Below the pieces are notes generated by a model, which worked only from the letters and a program-made list of their open reading frames with translations, had not been told where the DNA came from and made no database searches. Made by a program: the position numbers and the translations under genes. Positions 52,023-61,360 of a stretch of DNA of 64,000 nucleotides are shown here, in pieces; position 1 is the stretch's first letter; each line of letters opens with the position of its first letter. The DNA lies in contig LNDQ01000079.1 of assembly GCA_001464695.1 (NCBI GenBank), forward strand, positions 1 through 64,000, written 5' to 3'. The stretch is from Betaproteobacteria bacterium Ga0077523. Lineage in GTDB: Bacteria; Pseudomonadota; Gammaproteobacteria; Burkholderiales; Ga0077523.

Positions 52023-53210
52023 CTACTTCGGTGAGTCCGGGGCGGGGCCGCTCGTGCCGCCGCCAGCAGCCGCCTGGCTCACCTGAACCGTGGCCCCGGG
52101 TGTCAGGCCCAGTGCACCATCGACGATGACGCGGTCGCCAGCTTGCAGGCCTTCGTCGACGAACCACCCCTCGCCGTGCCAGTCACCCACACTCACCGGC
52201 CGATTCTCGGCCTTGCCGCTGGCATCGAGTATCCAGACGAAATGCCCCTTCGGTCCCTGCTGCACCGCGCGCTGTGGGACGACGATCGCACCGGGCCGGA
52301 CCGCGCCGTTGATCCGCACGCGCACGAACTGGTTCGGTCGCAGGGTGCCGTTCGGATTTGCCACCGATGCACGGACCAGGAAGGTACCGGTCTTGGTGTC
52401 GTACTCCGGCTCGCTGAAGGTGATGCGGCCCTTGTGGGGAAACACGGTGCCGTCGACGAGCACCACCTCGACTTCGTAGCTGCCGTCGGCCGGGGGTTTC
52501 AGCTGGCCCTTCTCGATCTGCCGGTGCAGCTTCTGGAACTGATTTTCGGACACGCTGAAATTGACCCACATCGGCGACAACGCCGCCACGGTCGTGAGCT
52601 GGCTGTTGGAGGCGCTGAGATAGGTTCCGTCCGCCTGCAGGGCGTAGCTCGAGATGCCGTCCACCGGGGAGGTGATCGTCGCGTAGGAAAGATTGAGTTC
52701 CGCCTGCACCACCTGCGCTTTCGCCTGGGCGACCCCGGCCGAGGCCTGCTGGAACTGGCCGGTGGCATCGTCGAGGTCCTTCTGCGAGAGCGCGTCCTGC
52801 TCCACCAGGGGCTTGGTGCGATCGAGGTTGGCACGCGTCGTCTGCAGTGCCGCCTGCTGCTGTTGCAACGCGGCCCGGGCCTGGTCGAGCTGGGCCTGGA
52901 GCGGCTTCCGGTCCATCAGGAACAGCACCTGACCCTCTTTCACCACGGAGCCCTCGGTGTACACACGACGGTCGAGAAAACCCGTGACACGCGCCTGGAT
53001 GTTGACCAGCCGCGAGCTCTGGGTCTGCCCCACGAACTCCGCATTGACCGGAACGTCGGCCGCGCTCACGGTGATGGTCGAGACGATGTTCGGCCCACGC
53101 GGTGGTACCGGGGGGGGTGCCTTGCCGCAGGCGGCCAGCACCGCCAGCAGCAGCACGCACGCGCCGCCCCGCCGCAACCCGACGGCGTCGCTGCTTAGGA
53201 TGACCAGCAA
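52023..53210 (-). CDS. RND efflux periplasmic adaptor
   Basis: 395-aa membrane-fusion lipoprotein: lipobox LLAVLAACGK, lipoyl half (VNIQARVTGFLDRRVYTEGSVVKEGQVLFLMD), alpha-hairpin (ARAALQQQQAALQTTRANLDRTKPLVEQDALSQKDLDDA), second lipoyl half (LSYATITSPVDGISS), beta barrel and membrane-proximal domains. Start taken as TTG 53210, which is 20 bp after the DUF3313 gene; TTG 53177 (giving RRGGACVLLLAVLAAC) is an alternative and fits a lipoprotein signal better. Ribosome sites are weak for both. Confidence 0.93.
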   Translation of the reverse strand: MLVILSSDAVGLRRGGACVLLLAVLAACGKAPPPVPPRGPNIVSTITVSAADVPVNAEFVGQTQSSRLVNIQARVTGFLDRRVYTEGSVVKEGQVLFLMDRKPLQAQLDQARAALQQQQAALQTTRANLDRTKPLVEQDALSQKDLDDATGQFQQASAGVAQAKAQVVQAELNLSYATITSPVDGISSYALQADGTYLSASNSQLTTVAALSPMWVNFSVSENQFQKLHRQIEKGQLKPPADGSYEVEVVLVDGTVFPHKGRITFSEPEYDTKTGTFLVRASVANPNGTLRPNQFVRVRINGAVRPGAIVVPQRAVQQGPKGHFVWILDASGKAENRPVSVGDWHGEGWFVDEGLQAGDRVIVDGALGLTPGATVQVSQAAAGGGTSGPAPDSPK

Positions 53211-53229
53211 GGCTAGGATCGGCCGACCC

Positions 53230-53961
53230 TCACTTGGGCGGGCGCCCGCGGGCCGCGTCCAGCCGCGTACGCCATTGCCGGGCGAAAAAATGAACGTCGT
53301 CGCGCAATTCGCTCCAGGTGATGTCGCGCCCCTTGAGCGTCGTCACGAAACTGCGACGTGCCCCCACCATCGCATACACGCGCTCCCCGCTGCCGCCGTC
53401 GAGCACTTCCATCTCGCCGGACAGGGCGATGTAGTAGGGTTCGGTCCCCGTGGCATAGCGGACCGCAGTCACCGCCGCCTTGATGGGAATGACGTCGGTA
53501 GGGTCCAGACCCTGGCGCATGGGTGTCACCCCGGTCAGCGCGTAGTGGAAGACGAGCACGCCGGGGGCCGGCTGATCGACCACCTTGTAGCCGCCCGACT
53601 GGAACTCGCCGGTCACGATTTCGCGCACCGAACGCTCGATCTGCGCATAGATCTGAGGCTGGATGGCGGCGTATTCGGCGGCGGGATTGAGCCAGACCTC
53701 CATCGGCCGGAGCATGATGGTGTCGTACGGCTGCCAGTGGACGCCGGGTTTGACGAACTCCCATTCGCCGGGCGTGCCGGCCACCGGCTTCAGGAGCGCG
53801 TAGCTGCCGAGGAACCCCGAGCCGCGGAGTTGGGAGCCCGGCAGCAGTTCGCCCCGGCCCAATGCCGGCTCGACCGGCTTCGACTCGCCCTGCCGCTGAG
53901 CAATCTGGTTGCAGCCGCACAGCAACAGTGCGGCTGCAATGCATATCGTGCCTCGACGCAT
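53230..53961 (-). CDS. DUF3313-family lipoprotein
   Basis: 243 aa. Lipobox ALLLCGCNQ; family features SGFLGSYALLKPV, FVKPGVHWQPYDTIMLRPMEVWLNP and the C-terminal DITWSELRDDVHFFARQWRTRLD. ATG 53961 has a GGGAGG site. First gene of an operon with the RND pump, an arrangement not always seen for this family. Cellular role unknown; the fold is thought to be periplasmic alpha/beta. Confidence 0.85.
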   Translation of the reverse strand: MRRGTICIAAALLLCGCNQIAQRQGESKPVEPALGRGELLPGSQLRGSGFLGSYALLKPVAGTPGEWEFVKPGVHWQPYDTIMLRPMEVWLNPAAEYAAIQPQIYAQIERSVREIVTGEFQSGGYKVVDQPAPGVLVFHYALTGVTPMRQGLDPTDVIPIKAAVTAVRYATGTEPYYIALSGEMEVLDGGSGERVYAMVGARRSFVTTLKGRDITWSELRDDVHFFARQWRTRLDAARGRPPK

Positions 53962-54043
53962 ACCGCCCCTCCCGCCCGTGGGCGCGAAGATTACTGGGCA
54001 GCCTCCGCCACGTCCATAGCAGCGTCCCAGAGCGCGGATACCC

Positions 54044-54060
54044 GCCCCTACGACAGGGGC
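54044..54060 (-). terminator. Hairpin after flgL
   Basis: GCCCCT/AGGGGC stem of six pairs with a five-base loop, 11 bp past the flgL stop. No T tract, so a weak candidate for the end of the flagellar transcript. Confidence 0.35.
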
Positions 54061-54070
54061 ATCGCCGCGG

Positions 54071-55375
54071 TCAGAGGAAGTTGAACAGCGACAGCCCCTG
54101 GATGCGCACGAACGACTGCTGTGCCGCCTCGAGCGAGACCTGGTTGAAGGTAAGCTCGCTGATGGCCTTGGCGTAGTCGAGGTTGGTCAGTCCGGAGAGC
54201 GTGGTCTCGTACTGCAGCGTGAGATCGTCCGCGTTGGCCTGCCCGGTCTGGATTTCCTTCGCGCGTGCACCCACCGACGCGGTGATGGTGAGCGACACGT
54301 CGATGGCGTTGTCGAAGTTGTTGAGCGCCGTGTTGAGCGCGTTGGCGAGAGCCGTGTTCGCCGTGCTGCCGCCGCCCCCGGTCTCGATCGCCGTGATGAG
54401 TTGGTCGAGCGTGGCAAAAATGTCCTGATTGGCGCTGGGGGCGACGGTGAACGTGTCGCCGCTCGCCGGTTGGCCCGTCACCGTCATGTCGATGCCGAAG
54501 TCGAACGCGGTCGCGTTGGTATCGGGCGGGGCCTGCCGCGCGAACGAGATGGTGCCGCCGTCCTGGTAGGTGCGCAGGTACGGGCCCGCTGCCGGTGCCG
54601 CACCGGTGGTCAGGGACAGATTGTTGACCGTGTCGACGATGTCGTAGGTGGTCTGCGGCGGCACTGTCGTGTTGTCCACGAAGAACCTCACCTCGAAGTT
54701 CTGCGGGTTGGCGGCGGCGTCCCACGCGGCACGGTTGCGCACGATCCCCTCGGACACGATCCCGGCACCGGTATTCGTCGTCGCGACCGCCGTCTCGAAG
54801 ACGGTGTTGCCGGTACGGATCTTCTGGAACACGTCGGAGCCGGCGTCGCTGATCGCGACCTGGCGCGTGGCACCGATCTGGATCAGGCGCTGCCCCTGGT
54901 CGCCGTTGTACGCGACCACCCCGGGCGCGTTCTCCGTGAAGGGCTGGGTCGATCCCTGGTAGCCGGAGAAGAGGTAGAGGCCGTTGCCGTCGGTGGAGTT
55001 GGCGATGCCGATCAGTTCGGTGTATCGGGCGCGCAACTCCGTGGCGATGCTCTTGAGATCGGTCGGTGTGAGCGCACCGTCGCCGGCGTTGATGGTGAGC
55101 GTGCGGACGTCCTGCAGCAAGGCGGTGTAGCGCATCAGCGCGTTCTCTTCCAGGCCGATCGCTGCGGTCGCCGCATCGCCGTTGCGCATGTACTGCTCGG
55201 TGATGCCCTTCGACTGCGTCACTTCGAGCGCACGGGCAGCGGCGACCGGATCGTCGGCCGGGCTCAGGACGCGGCGGCCGGTGGAGATCTGCTCCTGCTG
55301 CTTCACGAGCTGCGCCTGCGCCCGCTGGATGTTGAAGATGCCCTGCTCGAAGACGGTGGTGGTGCTGACGCGCAT
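54071..55375 (-). CDS. flgL: Flagellar hook-filament junction protein FlgL
   Basis: 434 aa. N-terminal flagellin-like helix (MRVSTTTVFEQGIFNIQRAQAQLVKQQEQISTGRRVLSPADDPVAAARALEV) and C-terminal partner helix ending VSLEAAQQSFVRIQGLSLFNFL, the HAP3 pattern, with a variable middle. Joins hook to filament together with FlgK. Exported through the flagellar type III system, hence no signal peptide. Last of the flg run, 17 bp after flgK. Confidence 0.96.
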   Translation of the reverse strand: MRVSTTTVFEQGIFNIQRAQAQLVKQQEQISTGRRVLSPADDPVAAARALEVTQSKGITEQYMRNGDAATAAIGLEENALMRYTALLQDVRTLTINAGDGALTPTDLKSIATELRARYTELIGIANSTDGNGLYLFSGYQGSTQPFTENAPGVVAYNGDQGQRLIQIGATRQVAISDAGSDVFQKIRTGNTVFETAVATTNTGAGIVSEGIVRNRAAWDAAANPQNFEVRFFVDNTTVPPQTTYDIVDTVNNLSLTTGAAPAAGPYLRTYQDGGTISFARQAPPDTNATAFDFGIDMTVTGQPASGDTFTVAPSANQDIFATLDQLITAIETGGGGSTANTALANALNTALNNFDNAIDVSLTITASVGARAKEIQTGQANADDLTLQYETTLSGLTNLDYAKAISELTFNQVSLEAAQQSFVRIQGLSLFNFL

Positions 55376-55392
55376 GACGGGGCTCCGTGGCT

Positions 55393-57288
55393 TTAGTTGC
55401 CCAGTTCGAGCAGGGTATCGAACAGGCTCGTTGCGATCTGCAGGACCTTGCCGGATGCCTGATAGGCCTGCTGGTAGCGGATCAGGTTCGCCGCCTCCTC
55501 GTCCAGATTGACGCCGGAGAAGGACAACTTCGCTTCGCGCGTCTGCTTCACCAGGGCGTCCTGGGCGGTGGACTGCGTCTGCACCTCGCGGGTGTCGTTG
55601 CCGACGCGACTCACCACCTGGCTGTAGGCGCTCTGGTAGCTCGCCGTGCCGTTGGCAACGGTCTGCATGGTCTGAAGCTGGCCGAGCAGCAGCGCGTTGC
55701 GATTGTCCGCGACGCCCGAAGTGTTGTTCGTGATGGTGAAAGTGTCGCCGTCGGCCGGGGTCCCCGTCACCGAGACGGTCAGACCATTGAAGGTGATCGC
55801 AGCGCCCGCGCTGTAGGCGAAAGGCCCTGCTGCCGGCACGGCGCCGGCGACGGTGAACTGATTCGTCCCCTGGTCGTAAGTGAGGGTCACGGTCCCGGGC
55901 AGAGGCAGGTTCGCCACGCTCGAGACGACCCCTGCGCTGATCTTGGCGTTGCCCACGTTGGCCAGGGTGGTCGCGGTCCGGACCGGTGCGGCCGCCGCAA
56001 TCAGGGACGTGTCGGCGAAAGCGAGATCGAGGTCGCGAGCGGCGAAGCGCGTCGGCTGCACCAGGAAACTGTCGCCCGTGGCCGGCGTGCCGGAAGCGAG
56101 CGCGATGGTGACGCCGCCGATGGTCTGGGGCAGCGTCGCGAAAGTCTGCTGGGTGTCGTCGGACAGACGCGTCACGATATAGTTGGCGCCGGTGTAGGTG
56201 ACGCGGTAGTCGGAGGCGGTGAGTTGCCCGACGTTCGCGAGTGTCGCGCTCACCACACCGTTGCCGGTATTGTTGCTGCGCCCCACCACCGTGGCCTGGC
56301 TCGGGCGGAAGAAGTCGCCGCCGAGGGCACCGTTCAGGTCCTGACCGAGACGATGCTGCGCGTTGAAGGTTTCCGTGAGGACGGTCGCCACGCGTCCGAA
56401 CTCGTTCTGGGCCGGGGTCAGCGTGTCGTCCAGGAAGGTGAGCAATCCGCCGAGCTCGCCGCCCCGCAGGGTCTCCGCCTGCAGCACCACCGTCGTGCTG
56501 CCCACGAGGTAGCCGATCTCGACCGCGGTCGGGTCCTCGAAGGACGTACGCGAGGTCAGCGTCAGCGTCGAGCTGCCGACCACGAGGCTCTGCCCGGTGC
56601 CGATGAACACGTTGTAACTGCCGTCGGATTGCGTGATGACGTTCACGCGTACCAGCTTGTTGAGGTCAGCCACGAGCCTGTCGCGCTGGTCGAGCAGGTC
56701 GTTGGCCGGCTGCGCCTCGGTATTGGGCGACGACACGATCTGGCGGTTGAGAGTCGAGATCTCCGCGGCCAGGGTGTTGATGCGATCGACGACGTCCCCC
56801 ACCTGGCGATTGACGCCGGTGCGGATCTCGGCGAAACGCGTGTCGATCGCCTGGAAGCGCGACACCAGCGCATCGCCGAGACTCAGCATCGACTGCCGCG
56901 ACGGCACCGACGAGGGATTCGCCGCCACGTCCTGCACGCCGGAGAAGAAACTCTGCAATGCCGGCGACAGGCCGCTCGACGGATCGGCCAGCACGTTGTC
57001 GATCTGCTTCGCCTGGGCGAGGAACGCGTCGAAACTCGCCTGCTGCGTTTCTGCCGTCAGCACCTGCGAGTCGAGGAACTGGCTGTAGAGCCGGCGCACC
57101 GTGTCCACTTCCACACCCTGGCCGAAGAAGCCGGAACCGGTGGACTGCGGATTGCGGTTGGTCTGCACCACCGTCTGCCGGGTGAAGCCTTCGGTCGCCG
57201 CGTTCGAGATGTTGTGGCTGGTCGTGACCAGGCCTGCCTGCGCGGCGTTCAACCCACTCACTCCGATGCTGAAGATGCTTCCCGACAT
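55393..57288 (-). CDS. flgK: Flagellar hook-associated protein FlgK
   Basis: 631 aa. N-terminal rod/hook motif GVSGLNAAQAGLVTTSHNISNAATEGFTRQ, long coiled middle (SRFQAIDTRFAEIRTGVNRQVGDVVDRINTLAAEISTLNRQI), extra surface-exposed beta domains at about 330-540, and C-terminal NLDEEAANLIRYQQAYQASGKVLQIATSLFDTLLEL. HAP1 of the junction. ATG 57288; 15 bp after flgJ. Confidence 0.97.
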   Translation of the reverse strand: MSGSIFSIGVSGLNAAQAGLVTTSHNISNAATEGFTRQTVVQTNRNPQSTGSGFFGQGVEVDTVRRLYSQFLDSQVLTAETQQASFDAFLAQAKQIDNVLADPSSGLSPALQSFFSGVQDVAANPSSVPSRQSMLSLGDALVSRFQAIDTRFAEIRTGVNRQVGDVVDRINTLAAEISTLNRQIVSSPNTEAQPANDLLDQRDRLVADLNKLVRVNVITQSDGSYNVFIGTGQSLVVGSSTLTLTSRTSFEDPTAVEIGYLVGSTTVVLQAETLRGGELGGLLTFLDDTLTPAQNEFGRVATVLTETFNAQHRLGQDLNGALGGDFFRPSQATVVGRSNNTGNGVVSATLANVGQLTASDYRVTYTGANYIVTRLSDDTQQTFATLPQTIGGVTIALASGTPATGDSFLVQPTRFAARDLDLAFADTSLIAAAAPVRTATTLANVGNAKISAGVVSSVANLPLPGTVTLTYDQGTNQFTVAGAVPAAGPFAYSAGAAITFNGLTVSVTGTPADGDTFTITNNTSGVADNRNALLLGQLQTMQTVANGTASYQSAYSQVVSRVGNDTREVQTQSTAQDALVKQTREAKLSFSGVNLDEEAANLIRYQQAYQASGKVLQIATSLFDTLLELGN

Positions 57289-57303
57289 TTCCGCGATTCC
57301 TCT

Positions 57304-57642
57304 CTAGGCTTTTACGGCCGTATCCGGGGTTTTCTTGACCCCGGACTGCTGCGCTTGCTGCACCTGCTTCACGATGAGATCGGCGATGCCGATCCCGGGA
57401 CGGCGCGACAGTTCCATCGCGTATTGCTGGTCCAGCATGCCGGTGAACGCCTTGGTGGCGCTGCTTTCGAACAGATCGTCACCGAAGCTCGCGTCGCGCA
57501 TGGACTTCATGAGTTGCGCGAGCAGCAGCGACTCGAATTCCTGGGCGACCTTGCGCAGCGCCTCGACGTCATCGGTCTTGGCCGGCATGCGCAAGCTGCC
57601 CAGGCGCCGGGGATCGACCGCGAGCGATGGCGCAACGTCCAT
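57304..57642 (-). CDS. flgJ: FlgJ rod-binding domain, no muramidase domain
   Basis: 112 aa containing only the N-terminal rod-binding part of FlgJ (VAQEFESLLLAQLMKSMRDASFGDDLFESSATKAFTGMLDQQYAMELSRRPGIGIADLIVKQV). The C-terminal peptidoglycan hydrolase domain found in the two-domain Beta/Gammaproteobacterial FlgJ (about 300 aa) is missing and nothing resembling it follows. It still acts as rod-cap scaffold; a separate hydrolase must open the wall. ATG overlaps the flgI stop by one base. Confidence 0.92.
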   Translation of the reverse strand: MDVAPSLAVDPRRLGSLRMPAKTDDVEALRKVAQEFESLLLAQLMKSMRDASFGDDLFESSATKAFTGMLDQQYAMELSRRPGIGIADLIVKQVQQAQQSGVKKTPDTAVKA

Positions 57643-58772
57643 CAGATGACCTCCAGCTCCGCCTTGAGCGCCCCGGCAGCCTTCATGGCCTGCAGGATCG
57701 CGAGCAGATCGGTGGGCGTGGCGCCGACGGCGTTGAGCGCGCGCACCACGTCCGAGAGCGACGTGGTGTTGGGCAGTACCACGAGGCCCGACTTGTCCTC
57801 TTTCACTTCGATGTTGGCGCGCTCGGTGGCAACCGTCTGCCCGGGCGAGAACGCGCCGGGTTGGCTGATCACCGGTTCGGTCTGGATCGTGACCGACAGG
57901 TTGCCGTGGGCCACGGCACAGTTGGAGACGAGCACTCGCTGGTTCATCACGACCGAGCCGGTACGGCTGTTGACGATGACCTTCGGGGACGCCTCGCCGG
58001 CATTGACCAGGAGGTTCTCCACGCGCGAAATGAACGCGACGCGCTGCGACGGGTCCACCGGCGCACGCACACGGACCTGCCGCGAGTCCATCGCAACGGC
58101 GGTGCCGGCGCCGACGGCGTTGTTGATCACGTCGGTCACGCGCATCGCGGTGGTGAAGTCGCTCTCGAAGGTCTCGAAGGTGACCAGCTCACCCTGCCCC
58201 ACCTGCGACGGCACGGCCCGCTCGACCGTGGCGCCGGCGGGGATCCGCCCGGCGTTGAGGTGATTCACCGCCACGCTGGTGCCGCCCGACTGCGCGCCCG
58301 CACCGGCCACCACGATGTTGCCCTGGGCCATGGCATAGACCAGACCGTCGGCGCCGCGCAGCGAGGTGAGGACCAGCGTTCCGCCACGCAGGCTGCGCGC
58401 GTTGCCCATGGAGGAGACCGTGACGTCGATGGCCTGTCCCGGCTTCGAGAACGGCGGCAGTTGCGCGGTGATCATCACGGCCGCGACGTTGCGCAACTGC
58501 AGGTTGAGGCCCGGCGGCAGCGTGACGCCGAGCTGGATCAGCATGGAGGTCAGGCTCTGGACCGTGAACGGCGTCTGCGTGGTCTGGTCGCCGGTCCCGT
58601 CCAGGCCCACGACCACACCGTAGCCGACCAGCTGGTTGGAACGCACGCCGGCGATGGCGGCCACGTCCTTGATGCGCTGCTGCGCCTGCGACGGCACGGC
58701 GACGAAGAGGATCGCGACCAGCGCCCAGGCGCCGATCAGCAGAGTCTTGGGGGTAATGCGGATGTCGATCAT
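57642..58772 (-). CDS. flgI: Flagellar P-ring protein FlgI
   Basis: 376 aa with signal peptide (to PSQAQ) and full-length FlgI sequence: RIKDVAAIAGVRSNQLVGYGVVVGLDGTGDQ, SLTSMLIQLGVTLPPGLNLQLRNVAAVMITAQLPPF, VVLPNTTSLSDVVRALNAVGATPTDLLAILQAMKAAGALKAELEVI. Builds the periplasmic P ring. ATG 58772; 16 bp after flgH. Confidence 0.97.
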   Translation of the reverse strand: MIDIRITPKTLLIGAWALVAILFVAVPSQAQQRIKDVAAIAGVRSNQLVGYGVVVGLDGTGDQTTQTPFTVQSLTSMLIQLGVTLPPGLNLQLRNVAAVMITAQLPPFSKPGQAIDVTVSSMGNARSLRGGTLVLTSLRGADGLVYAMAQGNIVVAGAGAQSGGTSVAVNHLNAGRIPAGATVERAVPSQVGQGELVTFETFESDFTTAMRVTDVINNAVGAGTAVAMDSRQVRVRAPVDPSQRVAFISRVENLLVNAGEASPKVIVNSRTGSVVMNQRVLVSNCAVAHGNLSVTIQTEPVISQPGAFSPGQTVATERANIEVKEDKSGLVVLPNTTSLSDVVRALNAVGATPTDLLAILQAMKAAGALKAELEVI

Positions 58773-58788
58773 GTTGTGCTCGCGGCTG

Positions 58789-59457
58789 TCAGAAGGGAGA
58801 AGCGCTCAGGAAGAAGCGCTGCAGAAAGCCCATGGTCTGCGCCTCCGACATGTAGCCGCGGCCCTTGTATTCGATGCGGGCGTCGGCCACGCGCGTGGAC
58901 GACACGGTGTTCGCCGCGCCCACGTTGAGCGGGTTCACGACACCCGAGAACCGGATGTACTCCGTACCCTGGTTGATGGTGACCTGCTTCTCGCCGCTCA
59001 CCAGCAGGTTGCCGTTCGGGTAGACCTCGATCACCGTCACCGAGACGTTGCCGGTGAAGACGTTGTTGGCCGCGCTGTTGCCGCCGCCTTCGAAGGTCGA
59101 GTCGCTCGTGCCGGTGAGCGCCGCACCTTCGAGGCTCGCACCGGGCAGGCGCGTCGCGACCGGAACACCGATGGACACCTCGCCCGAACGGTTGGCCTTG
59201 CTCGACGTGTTCTTCGACGCCGTGGTGCGCTCCTCGAGGACGACGGTGAGAACGTCGCCGACGAAACGTGCGCGCCGGTCCTCGAACAGCGCGAGCCGGG
59301 CGGTGCTCGATTGATAGATGGCCCCGTTCGCCTGAGTGTTGACCGCCATGGGGGCGGGTCGCGTGCTCATGGGCTGATGTACCGACGTGCTGGGCGTGGT
59401 CATGGCGCAACCGGCAGTGAGCACGGCGGCAAAGATCGGGATGAACGGCGGTCGCAT
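58789..59457 (-). CDS. flgH: Flagellar L-ring protein FlgH
   Basis: 222-aa outer-membrane lipoprotein (lipobox AAVLTAGCAMT). Family motifs: NGAIYQSSTARLALFEDRRARFVGDVLTVVLEERTTASKNTSSKANRSG, GNLLVSGEKQVTINQGTEYIRFSGVVNP, ARIEYKGRGYMSEAQTMGFLQRFFLSA. ATG 59457 has a GAGG site; 59517 would add 20 residues before the lipoprotein signal. Confidence 0.96.
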   Translation of the reverse strand: MRPPFIPIFAAVLTAGCAMTTPSTSVHQPMSTRPAPMAVNTQANGAIYQSSTARLALFEDRRARFVGDVLTVVLEERTTASKNTSSKANRSGEVSIGVPVATRLPGASLEGAALTGTSDSTFEGGGNSAANNVFTGNVSVTVIEVYPNGNLLVSGEKQVTINQGTEYIRFSGVVNPLNVGAANTVSSTRVADARIEYKGRGYMSEAQTMGFLQRFFLSASPF

Positions 59458-59632
59458 GGCAATCCTCGTGGTCTGATCGACCTTCCTATTGCAGTGCGCG
59501 TGCCAGCTACCAGACACCCTATTACCCTATGCGGATCATATGGTTGCAACAAGGCCGCGCGCGGGCGACGGCATCCCCGGCAAGCCCCGGCCGGTGCCGC
59601 CGGCAAGCTTTTCCGGCAGCCCAACGCAAAGA

Positions 59633-59649
59633 GGCCGTCATCGACGGCC
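59633..59649 (-). terminator. Hairpin between flgG and flgH
   Basis: GGCCGTC/GACGGCC seven-pair stem with a three-base loop, followed on the minus strand by TCTTTG. It is 23 bp after the flgG stop in a 214-bp gap, so flgBCDEFG and flgHIJKL may be separate transcripts. Confidence 0.55.
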
Positions 59650-59671
59650 CCTCGCCTTACGCCCTACCCGA

Positions 59672-60454
59672 CTACAGCTGTGTCAGCCGTTGCAGCATCT
59701 CGTCGCTCACCTGCACCGAGCGCGAGTTGATCTCGAAGGCACGCTGCGCGGTGATGAGGTTCACCAATTCCTCGGTCACGCTCACGTTGGACGTCTCTAC
59801 GAAACCCTGGTTGATGGTCCCGAGCCCGTTGGTGCCCGGCTGGTTGACCTGCGGGGCTCCGGACGAAGCGGTTTCCAGGAACAGGTTCTCGCCACGTGCC
59901 TGCAGACCGCCGACGTTCACGAAGTTGGCGAGCTGGATCGTGCCCACCTGCGTGGGCGTCGCACTGCCGGCCACCAGTGCGGTGACGGTACCGTCGTTGC
60001 CGATGGTGATGGTGATCGTGTTGGGCGGAATCGTGATGCCCGGCTGGATCGGATAGCCGCTCGAAGTGACCACGTTGCCCTGATTGTCGAGCTGGAACGA
60101 ACCGTCGCGCGTGTAGGCCGTGGTGCCATCCGGCAGCAGCACCTGGAAGAAGCCCTGACCGTTGACCGCGAGGTCGAGGCTGTTGCCGGTCTGCTGCAGG
60201 TTGCCGTTGGAGAAGTTGCGCGCGGTGGCCACGGGGCGCACACCGGCACCGAGCTGGAGGCCGCTCGGCACCTGGTTCAGCTGCGAAGTCTGCGCACCCG
60301 GCTGGCGGATGATCTGGTAGAGCAGATCCTCGAACACCGGCCGCTGGCGCTTGAAGCCGTTGGTTGCGACGTTCGCCAGGTTGTTGGAGATGACGTCGAC
60401 ATTGAACTGCTGGGCTTCGAGACCGGTCTTGGCGGTCCAGAGGGATCGGATCAT
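59672..60454 (-). CDS. flgG: Flagellar distal rod protein FlgG
   Basis: 260 aa: [47 protein letters not shown] at the start and [30 protein letters not shown] at the end, the diagnostic FlgG termini; middle [27 protein letters not shown]. Forms the distal rod. ATG 60454, 18 bp after flgF. Confidence 0.98.
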   Translation of the reverse strand: MIRSLWTAKTGLEAQQFNVDVISNNLANVATNGFKRQRPVFEDLLYQIIRQPGAQTSQLNQVPSGLQLGAGVRPVATARNFSNGNLQQTGNSLDLAVNGQGFFQVLLPDGTTAYTRDGSFQLDNQGNVVTSSGYPIQPGITIPPNTITITIGNDGTVTALVAGSATPTQVGTIQLANFVNVGGLQARGENLFLETASSGAPQVNQPGTNGLGTINQGFVETSNVSVTEELVNLITAQRAFEINSRSVQVSDEMLQRLTQL

Positions 60455-60472
60455 GGGGTCGGGCCTGCGATG

Positions 60473-61219
60473 TTAGGCGTTCATGTTGAGCAGTTGCGAC
60501 AACTGCCGCGAATTCTGATCGGCGGTCTGCATGAGGCGCACCTGGGTATCGAACTGGCGCGACAACGAGATGATGCTGGTGATGGCCTCCACCGAGTTGA
60601 CGTTGCTGCCTTCCAGCATGCCGCTGTTGAGGCGCACCGAGGCATCCGCGCGCACGACCTGGGGGCCGGACGTGCGGAACAGACCGTCGGCGCCTCGCGC
60701 CAGCGACTTCTCGTCGGGATTGACGAGCTTGATGCGGCCCACGATGGTGGTGGTGTTCGGCACGCCAACACGGGGGATGGCGGACACGGTCCCGTCGCGG
60801 CCGATCAGGATGGTCGAATCGGGCGGGATCGCGATCGTGGTCCCCGTGTCGGTCAGGACATTGAGACCATTGCGCGTCTGCAGCAATCCGCCGGGGCCCT
60901 GATCCAGGCCACCGTCACGGGTGTAGGCCTCGCGGCCGTCGGTGCCGCGCACGGCGATGAAGCCCTTGCCGTCGACGGCGACGTCGAAGACGCGCCCGGT
61001 GTTCTGCATCGGCCCGAACGAGAAATCGGTTCCGGTCGTGGACTCGACCACGTAGGTCCGGGTGCTGGCACTCGGGCCCACGATGGGCACTGCGCGAAAC
61101 GCCGTGGACTCCGCGCGGTATCCCGTGGTCACCGCATTCGCGAGATTGTGTGCGACCTGTGCCTGACGGTCGAACATGCTCTTCGCACCGTTCATGGCGA
61201 GGTAGAGGACGCGGTCCAT
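60473..61219 (-). CDS. flgF: Flagellar proximal rod protein FlgF
   Basis: 248 aa: MDRVLYLAMNGAKSMFDRQAQVAHNLANAVTTGYRAESTAFRAVP at the N-terminus, then VDGKGFIAVRGTDGREAYTRDGGL, and the C-terminal VEAITSIISLSRQFDTQVRLMQTADQNSRQLSQLL. Proximal rod component. A 141-bp gap with an inverted repeat separates it from flgE. Confidence 0.97.
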   Translation of the reverse strand: MDRVLYLAMNGAKSMFDRQAQVAHNLANAVTTGYRAESTAFRAVPIVGPSASTRTYVVESTTGTDFSFGPMQNTGRVFDVAVDGKGFIAVRGTDGREAYTRDGGLDQGPGGLLQTRNGLNVLTDTGTTIAIPPDSTILIGRDGTVSAIPRVGVPNTTTIVGRIKLVNPDEKSLARGADGLFRTSGPQVVRADASVRLNSGMLEGSNVNSVEAITSIISLSRQFDTQVRLMQTADQNSRQLSQLLNMNA

Positions 61220-61234
61220 GGTTTCCGGGGGCTA

Positions 61235-61354
61235 GGGGCTAGGGACTAGGGGTCGAGTGGAAAGAGGTGTCGTCCACGGAAGGAGGACATGGATGACGGC
61301 CTCGTCGAATCGGTACGGCGCACTGGGTTTCCCCGGCCCCTAGTCCCTAGCCCC
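61235..61354. repeat. 18-bp inverted repeat within flg cluster
   Basis: GGGGCTAGGGACTAGGGG (61235-61252) and its exact reverse complement CCCCTAGTCCCTAGCCCC (61337-61354) enclose 84 bp between flgE and flgF. The arms are made of GGGRCTA units, extended by a further GGGGGCTA on the left. Confidence 0.9.
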
Positions 61355-61360
61355 CTTCCC

